Assembly: GCA_934193515.1 (NCBI GenBank)
Contig: CAKPVJ010000006.1
Coordinates: 1 to 64,000 of the forward strand
Source: an uncultured Megasphaera sp.
GTDB taxonomy: Bacteria > Bacillota > Negativicutes > Veillonellales > Megasphaeraceae
Length of the DNA stretch: 64,000 nucleotides
Direction of reading: 5' to 3'
Shown here: positions 62,040 to 64,000 of the stretch, one piece after another
Layout of the letters: each line of letters opens with the position of its first letter
Numbering within the stretch: the stretch's first letter is position 1
Translations under genes and position numbers: made by a program
The notes under the pieces: generated by a model
What the model was told of the DNA's origin: nothing
Database searches by the model: none
Seen by the model: only the letters and a program-made list of their open reading frames with translations

Positions 62040-62735
62040 TTACAAACTGCATGATGCATGCTGTGGGTGTTCCTGCGTTGCCCAGTGAAGCAGCGTGCGG
62101 CAGGCATAAAGCATTTTTTCTATCAGCAAGTTGTCATCCAGACTGTCGCCGGCAGATAATTTCTGCAGCAGTAATTGATGAAAATAGGAGATAATCACGT
62201 CGTTGAGTAAGTTCAGCGCGTTTTTATCTGTCTGACTGCCTAACAGCTGGGTAAGGAGCAGATAATTTGTACTGTATAAGTTGCCGCAATACTGTAAATC
62301 ATCCAGGGTGATGCCTAGGTGCGTCAGTTCGTCGGCAAATAATTCATAGTAATCTTGTAAAAGTGTATCTAACCGATGACTATGCCGACCAAAAAACACA
62401 TGGTTAATGCATTCGGGATGCTGAAATGAACTTTGACAAAAAAGACGCCATTCCTGCATGTACAGTTCAAACGGTTCTGTCGTCTCCGTACTTTTTTTTC
62501 GCTCTACATACTGCTGTGTCATTTCTTTTAATAAATCGATGCTGGCAAAAAGAAGCAGTTCATCCAAATCGCTGAAATGCCGGTATAAAATGGCTGTGTT
62601 GACATTGGCTAGCTTAGATACTTTGCGCAATGTAACATTTGCAAGGCCCTCTGTGAAGATAATCTGCTGTGCTGCATGGATGAGCGAAGTAGCAATCGAA
62701 TGTTTTTCTTCAATGGTAAGTGGGGGACGAGGCAT
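62040..62735 (-). CDS. TetR/AcrR family regulator
   Basis: A 231-residue regulator with an N-terminal TetR helix-turn-helix (ATSLIHAAQQIIFTEGLANV, then LRKVSKLANVNTAILYRHFSD) and a helical ligand domain that I cannot assign. AAAGGAGC precedes ATG 62735. No transporter or enzyme gene is divergent from it; its upstream neighbour is tRNA-Sec, transcribed in the same direction behind a terminator. The target is unknown. Confidence 0.9.
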   Translation of the reverse strand: MPRPPLTIEEKHSIATSLIHAAQQIIFTEGLANVTLRKVSKLANVNTAILYRHFSDLDELLLFASIDLLKEMTQQYVERKKSTETTEPFELYMQEWRLFCQSSFQHPECINHVFFGRHSHRLDTLLQDYYELFADELTHLGITLDDLQYCGNLYSTNYLLLTQLLGSQTDKNALNLLNDVIISYFHQLLLQKLSAGDSLDDNLLIEKMLYACRTLLHWATQEHPQHASCSL

Positions 62736-62775
62736 TATTATCGCGCTCCTTTACTAAAAGTATTATCATATAACC

Positions 62776-62806
62776 CAAAAGAAGCTGTCGCATCGTGCGA
62801 CAGCTT
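62776..62806 (-). terminator. tRNA-Sec terminator
   Basis: AAGCTGTCGCA and TGCGACAGCTT pair perfectly around 3 nt and, on the minus strand, are followed by CTTTTGGG. Confidence 0.82.
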
Positions 62807-62815
62807 ACGCCTGCA

Positions 62816-62912
62816 TGGCGGGAAAGTGTAGGAATCGAACCTACCTAAGAAGCTGCTCACTCCTCACGCTGGTTTTGAAGACCAGAGGGCACACCAGAAC
62901 CCTTACTCCCCC
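62816..62912 (-). tRNA. selC: tRNA-Sec (anticodon TCA)
   Basis: A 97-nt tRNA with Sec features: an 8-bp acceptor stem (GGGGGAGT/ACTTTCCC with two G-T pairs), anticodon loop CTTCAAA giving TCA (complement at 62876-62878), a long variable arm, GGTTCGATTCC T arm and encoded CCA after a G discriminator. It reads UGA, as needed for selD. Confidence 0.96.
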
Positions 62913-62921
62913 ATTAGTATT

Positions 62922-62950
62922 AGTATATCATTGCGTGACATAACAATCAA
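62922..62950 (-). promoter_or_regulatory. tRNA-Sec promoter
   Basis: Minus strand TTGATT, 17-nt spacer, TATACT, 9 nt before the tRNA 5' end. Confidence 0.75.
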
Positions 62951-62965
62951 GCTTGAATATACTTT

Positions 62966-63988
62966 TTATTTATTTGGCAACGGTGATGACTGACCGATAA
63001 TTTTACTTCCCTCAATGTAGACGACCGTAGGATTTTCTTGTTTCTTTTCAATCAGATTGACGAGCAAATGCAGACATTCTTCCCCGATTTTCCCCATAGG
63101 AATATCGATGCGGGAAAGAGACGGAATGGCATAATCGTTAAACTCAGCCATGTTGATGCCGATGGTAAAGACTTCGACATCATCAGGAATAGAGACGCCT
63201 AATTCATGGCAGGCATAGAGCATGCCGTGTGCCAGCACGTCAGATTCACAAAACATAGCGCGCGGCATATGATCGGACGCATAGAGTTTTTTTGTTACAT
63301 CAATCGCGCTGGAAGAAGAGGTAGTACATAATATAATATTTTCTTTTGCTACAGGATGTCCTGCCTTGGCGAAAGTATCCAAAAAGCCGTTCATCCACAT
63401 GCGCATAATGGGAAACGTTGTATCATGCGTCAAAACGCCGGCATCATAGATGCCTTTATCGAGAAAATGCTGTGCCACGTTGCAGCCAATCGTATAGTTG
63501 TCCATCGTTACGCTGCTGTATTTAGGTGATTCACGGTTAAACAAGACAACCGGATAGGAAATATTGCAGGAATTTAGGTAATCCATGTCAGAATCGGACA
63601 TATTCGCGATAATAATGCCGTTGAAAAATTCATTCTGCGTTGTTTCCATTTGTTTTTTCAGATTATCGACTTCATAGGGAACGACGGTCAGATGGACTAC
63701 TTTATTTTGATGCATAATTTCTTTTTGAATCCCTAAAGTAATACGGGCCAAATAGTTAATACGGAAATCGGTTGCCCAGTAAAATGCAATCGCATAGCTG
63801 TCTTTTTGGGCAGAACGCAGTTTTTTGGCAGACTGGTTAGGCACATAATTTAACTGTTGGGCAATATGATGTATTCTTTTCTGCGTTTCAACCGATATTT
63901 TTCGTTCAGGGCCTTTGCCGTTTAAGACAATGGAAACCGTAGCGATGGAAACACCGGCTTCGCGGGCAATATCTTTAATCGTAGACAT
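62966..63988 (-). CDS. LacI family transcriptional regulator
   Basis: A 340-residue regulator. Residues 1-60 are the LacI helix-turn-helix and hinge (STIKDIAREAGVSIATVSIV, then NYVPNQSAKKLR); the rest is a periplasmic-binding-like effector domain (GIIIANMSDSD, AMFCESDVLAHGML, PSLSRIDIPMGKIGEECLHLL). It should bind a palindrome with a central CG; whether it binds the AAACGTTT-type sites of this window is open. GGAGG lies at the right edge before ATG 63988. Its promoter and neighbours lie outside the window. Confidence 0.94.
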   Translation of the reverse strand: MSTIKDIAREAGVSIATVSIVLNGKGPERKISVETQKRIHHIAQQLNYVPNQSAKKLRSAQKDSYAIAFYWATDFRINYLARITLGIQKEIMHQNKVVHLTVVPYEVDNLKKQMETTQNEFFNGIIIANMSDSDMDYLNSCNISYPVVLFNRESPKYSSVTMDNYTIGCNVAQHFLDKGIYDAGVLTHDTTFPIMRMWMNGFLDTFAKAGHPVAKENIILCTTSSSSAIDVTKKLYASDHMPRAMFCESDVLAHGMLYACHELGVSIPDDVEVFTIGINMAEFNDYAIPSLSRIDIPMGKIGEECLHLLVNLIEKKQENPTVVYIEGSKIIGQSSPLPNK

Positions 63989-64000
63989 CGAAATACCTCC

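Overview
This 64 kb window looks like chromosomal DNA of a diderm, anaerobic member of the Firmicutes, most likely a Negativicute close to Megasphaera/Veillonella. That placement is inference from gene content: a trimeric autotransporter with an extended signal peptide and a C-terminal SLH domain, a T-box-controlled ilv operon, strong AGGAGG ribosome sites, GlcD-type lactate/glycolate oxidation, a CoA-transferase, Pta, and a full selenocysteine system. Nothing indicates a phage, integrative element, insertion sequence or CRISPR array. One short fragment resembles the tail of an Rpn-type nuclease/transposase.

Layout. 1-243: end of an rRNA operon (5S rRNA and terminator). 475-6181: an EamA transporter and a solitary glutamate synthase large subunit whose leader carries a terminator just after the promoter. 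6217-10464: envelope-type genes on the minus strand (acyltransferase, DedA, ArnT-like glycosyltransferase) plus a uracil-DNA glycosylase-like gene. 10601-16507: MgtC, a PLP aminotransferase behind paired operators, a metallo-hydrolase and two DUF445 proteins. 17401-24752: an adhesin module of LytTR response regulator, 1388-residue trimeric autotransporter and two GHKL sensor genes. 24930-27251: GlcD-like flavoprotein and a PflX-like radical SAM protein. 27348-31063: T-box, ilvC-ilvB-ilvN. 31216-35289: two near-identical CstA transporters. 35751-38926: glycerol-dehydrogenase-like protein, a CobT homolog and a LarC N-terminal protein. 39243-39758: six tRNAs. 39966-47430: rodZ-like, ygiQ, a solute-binding protein, rimO, cinA, recA, recX. 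47836-50979: pta, a small membrane protein and a flavoprotein. 51052-62912: selenium genes (selD, desulfurase-like gene, yedF, DUF3343, selB, selA, tRNA-Sec) interleaved with a CoA-transferase, purB and an M20 peptidase. The window ends with a LacI-type regulator.

Three observations stand out. The two adjacent GHKL sensors are complementary: 23844-24752 has the phosphoacceptor His motif but no ATPase domain, while 22504-23847 has the ATPase domain but Lys in place of His, which suggests an obligate heterodimer beside the adhesin. A motif GTTAAACG recurs in front of ilvC (twice), between cstA2 and the glycerol-dehydrogenase-like gene, and between the -35 and -10 of the CoA-transferase promoter, with a related perfect palindrome in front of the adhesin. 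The CobT homolog appears to lack the catalytic Glu of true CobT and sits next to a LarC that lacks its second half. selD itself contains an in-frame UGA (Sec15) and is shortened by naive ORF calling.

Starts given here were chosen by ribosome-site position and often differ from the longest open frame. Functional names come from motif and family recognition by eye, without database searches.
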